This document shows, piece after piece, positions 62,112 to 64,000 of a stretch of 64,000 nucleotides of DNA. The stretch is taken from assembly GCA_905198125.1 (NCBI GenBank), contig CAJKBH010000012.1:21215-85214 (forward strand), read 5' to 3'. The notes beneath the pieces were generated by a model. The model saw only the letters and a list, made by a program, of their open reading frames with translations. It did not search any database and was not told the DNA's origin. How positions within the stretch are numbered: the first letter of the stretch is position 1; each line of letters opens with the position of its first letter. The translations under genes and the position numbers were made by a program. This DNA comes from an uncultured Porphyromonadaceae bacterium. GTDB taxonomy: Bacteria; Bacteroidota; Bacteroidia; Bacteroidales; Muribaculaceae.

Positions 62112-63179
62112 TTAATGTTTGGCTTCGAAATCCTTCATGACGGCTACCAATGCCTCCACGCTCTCCTTGGGGAGTGCGTTATAGAGCGACGCGCGGAATC
62201 CGCCAACCGAACGGTGACCCTTGATGCCTACCATTCCCTTGCTTGTGGCGAAGTCGAGGAAATCCTTCTCCAGCTCGGCATAGTCGGGCTTCATTACGAA
62301 GCATACGTTCATGATGGAACGGTCTTCCTCGGCTACGGTGCCCGTGAACAGCTTGTTGCGGTCGATCTCGTCATAGAGGATTGCTGCCTTCTCCACATCG
62401 CGGCGTTCCATCTCGGCCACGCCTCCCTGCTCCTTGTAGTAGCGCAGTGTCATCAGCGCCGAGTAGATGGGAAGCACCGGGGGAGTGTTGAACATCGAGC
62501 CTTTCTTGACGTGTGTGCGATAGTCGAGCATTGTGGGAATGGGGCGGCTCACGTGACCTAAGGCCGATTCCTTGACGATGACGATGGTGACGCCGGCGGG
62601 GGCCAGGTTCTTCTGTGCGCCTGCGTAGATCACCTCATACTTGGTGGGATCGAACACACGCGAGAAGATGTCGGACGACATGTCGCACACCATGGGCACC
62701 GGGCTGTCGGGATCCTTACGGAGTTCCGTACCGTAGATGGTGTTGTTGCTGGTGTAGTGGAAATAGTCGGCGTCGGTGGGGATGACGAAGTTCTTGGGTA
62801 TATAGTTGAACTTGGTGTCCTCGCTGCTGGCCACTACGTCGACCTCGCCGAACAGTTTTGCCTCCTTGATGGCGTTGGACGCCCATGTGCCGGTGTTCAG
62901 GTATGCGGCCTTTTTCTCCAGCAGGTTGAAGGGCACCATGCAGAACTGCATGCTTGCGCCACCACCTAAGAACAACACGTGGTAACCTTCCGGAAGCTGA
63001 AGAAGCTCCTTGGTCAGGGCCACGGCCTCGTCTACCACGGCCTGGAATTCCTTGCTGCGATGCGACACTTCCAGCACCGACAGACCCGTGTCTGCAAAAT
63101 TAATCACTGCATCCGCTGTCTTCTGGATGGTATAGGGCGTCAGTATGCTCGGCCCTGCATAAAAATTGTGCTTTTTCAT
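62112..63179 (-). CDS. serC: Phosphoserine aminotransferase
   Basis: A 355-residue PLP enzyme: HNFYAGPSILT start, MEVSHRSKEF-type SVLEVSHRSKEF, and the PLP lysine in YAGAQKNLAPAG. It converts 3-phosphohydroxypyruvate to phosphoserine and feeds serA/serine synthesis and possibly PLP synthesis. It is the first gene of the leftward serC-serA operon. Confidence 0.97.
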   Translation of the reverse strand: MKKHNFYAGPSILTPYTIQKTADAVINFADTGLSVLEVSHRSKEFQAVVDEAVALTKELLQLPEGYHVLFLGGGASMQFCMVPFNLLEKKAAYLNTGTWASNAIKEAKLFGEVDVVASSEDTKFNYIPKNFVIPTDADYFHYTSNNTIYGTELRKDPDSPVPMVCDMSSDIFSRVFDPTKYEVIYAGAQKNLAPAGVTIVIVKESALGHVSRPIPTMLDYRTHVKKGSMFNTPPVLPIYSALMTLRYYKEQGGVAEMERRDVEKAAILYDEIDRNKLFTGTVAEEDRSIMNVCFVMKPDYAELEKDFLDFATSKGMVGIKGHRSVGGFRASLYNALPKESVEALVAVMKDFEAKH

Positions 63180-63298
63180 GCTTTCCTGTTTTGGGTTAAT
63201 TAAGATTTCCCCACTGAGTTTTTCATGGGTTTGACATTAAAGCATTGATTCGAATCGAAGCCGCTTGATGCATTTATTTCGCAACCCCGATTCCATTG

Positions 63299-63329
63299 CA
63301 AATATAGTCCAAATTCTTCATTCCTCAAA
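63299..63329 (-). promoter_or_regulatory. serC-serA promoter
   Basis: On the minus strand TTTG (63329-63326), 19 bases and TATATTTG (63306-63299), giving a leader of about 115 bases. Confidence 0.6.
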
Positions 63330-63368
63330 ATTAAAAGCAACCGACTGCGAAAATAGATGTATATAGCA

Positions 63369-63398
63369 TAAAAAAGAGGCACCGGGATGCGGTGCCTC
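63369..63398 (-). terminator. Terminator of the second M13 gene
   Basis: GAGGCACCG and CGGTGCCTC form a 9-bp stem with a 5-base loop (63376-63398), followed by a T run on the minus strand. Confidence 0.85.
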
Positions 63399-63424
63399 CA
63401 TAGGTATGGGTATGTAATGTACGG

Positions 63425-64000
63425 TTACCAGATGGTGATTCGCTCGGATTCGGGGCGGAACATCTTGTCGCCGGCCTTGATGCCGAAAGCCTTGAAGAAG
63501 GGGTCGATGTTGCGCAGCGATACGTTGACGCGATTCACGCCCAGCGAGTGGGGATCGGCCATGGTGAGACGGCGCTTCTCCTCGTCGCGGATGTTGTTGG
63601 CCCAGAGGTTGGCGTAGTTCATATAGAACACCTGAGTGGGATCCAGGCCGTCGATCTTGGCCTCCTCGGACGTGATGTCCACGCCTTTCTTCTTCTGGGA
63701 GTCGAGCCATGCGGTGTAGGCCACACGCAGACCTCCGTGGTCGGCGATGTTCTCGCCCAGTGTGTAAGCACCGTTAGCCTTCAGGTCGGGGAAGATCTCG
63801 ATTTCGTTGAACTGGTCGGCCAGACCCTGTGTCAGCTTCTGGAACTTCTCGGCGTCCTCGGGAGTCCACCAGTTCACCATGTTGCCCTTTGCGTCGAAGT
63901 TGCAGCCCTGGTCGTCGAATCCGTGTGTCATCTCGTGGCCGATCACCACGCCGATACCACCGTAGTTCTCGGCATCGCTGGCCTCGGGATCGAAGAACGG
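63425..64000 (-). CDS. M13 family metallopeptidase, 3' part (runs off the window)
   Basis: The last 191 residues of a second neprilysin-like peptidase. The zinc motif HEMTH and DDQG are present near the window edge, then ENIADHGGLRVAYTAW and the C-terminal MFRPESERITIW. The frame is open through base 64000, so the gene begins beyond the window. It is clearly a paralogue of the 18.8-20.8 kb gene, not a copy: many positions differ. Confidence 0.93.
   Translation of the reverse strand, partial: PFFDPEASDAENYGGIGVVIGHEMTHGFDDQGCNFDAKGNMVNWWTPEDAEKFQKLTQGLADQFNEIEIFPDLKANGAYTLGENIADHGGLRVAYTAWLDSQKKKGVDITSEEAKIDGLDPTQVFYMNYANLWANNIRDEEKRRLTMADPHSLGVNRVNVSLRNIDPFFKAFGIKAGDKMFRPESERITIW

Noticed and set aside
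1..64000. CRISPR arrays, tRNA or rRNA genes
   Set aside because: No spaced repeat array, cloverleaf or rRNA signature was noticed on reading both strands; a tRNA search program would settle it.

Overview
The window looks like a chromosomal segment of a Bacteroidales gut bacterium, most plausibly of the Muribaculaceae or a close relative. The grounds are SusC/SusD remnants, GH30 and GH127 enzymes, S9, S41, M13 and M16 peptidases with short lipoprotein signals, and intergenic promoters of the Bacteroidetes type (TTTG or TTG, about 19-20 bases, then TAnnTTTG). The family assignment is inference; no rRNA, tRNA or CRISPR array was seen.

Layout. 1-9.2 kb is accessory: an AraC regulator, a NimA-like flavoprotein, a sugar acetyltransferase, a CNNM/CorC transporter, then a leftward five-gene operon (HxlR regulator, DJ-1/PfpI, TfoX-N, GNAT, CAT-like acetyltransferase), a radical SAM protein, small lipoproteins, and a 319-bp nested palindromic element (8846-9164) that codes for nothing recognisable. 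9.2-11.2 kb holds a BlaI/BlaR1-like repressor and membrane-protease pair with three matching 16-bp operators around its promoter. 11.2-16 kb is a leftward arsenic operon (arsR, arsF, arsG, a thioredoxin, two permeases, arsC). 16-21.7 kb is a leftward comEC, aroE, M13 peptidase and SPFH unit, diverging from a GH127 arabinofuranosidase.

23.9-35 kb is one leftward run: S1/P1 nuclease, HsdR-N protein, UvrD/PcrA helicase, nspC, uvrB, YgiQ and an S9 peptidase. 35-37.7 kb is AT-rich, with a secreted protein of unknown function, a small charged protein and a probable tape-measure fragment. 37.7-44.4 kb is a rightward run: nrdD, nrdG, an FAD dehydrogenase, tsaB, lipA, lipB. 44.5-49.2 kb is a polysaccharide utilisation locus in decay: GH30 is intact, but SusD, SusC and an upstream lipoprotein are broken by stops, frameshifts and deletions. 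49.5-64 kb is mostly housekeeping: a DMT transporter, an ABC-F ATPase, malic enzyme, a LolA-like protein, trxB, dCMP deaminase, an S41 protease, 5-FTHF cyclo-ligase, an M16 protease, serA/serC, and the 3' end of a second M13 peptidase running off the right edge.

The parts that stand out are the palindromic element, the BlaI operator arrangement, the repeated Ser-Cys-Cys motifs across arsenic-operon proteins, the tandem repeats in the nrdD leader, and the eroded PUL.
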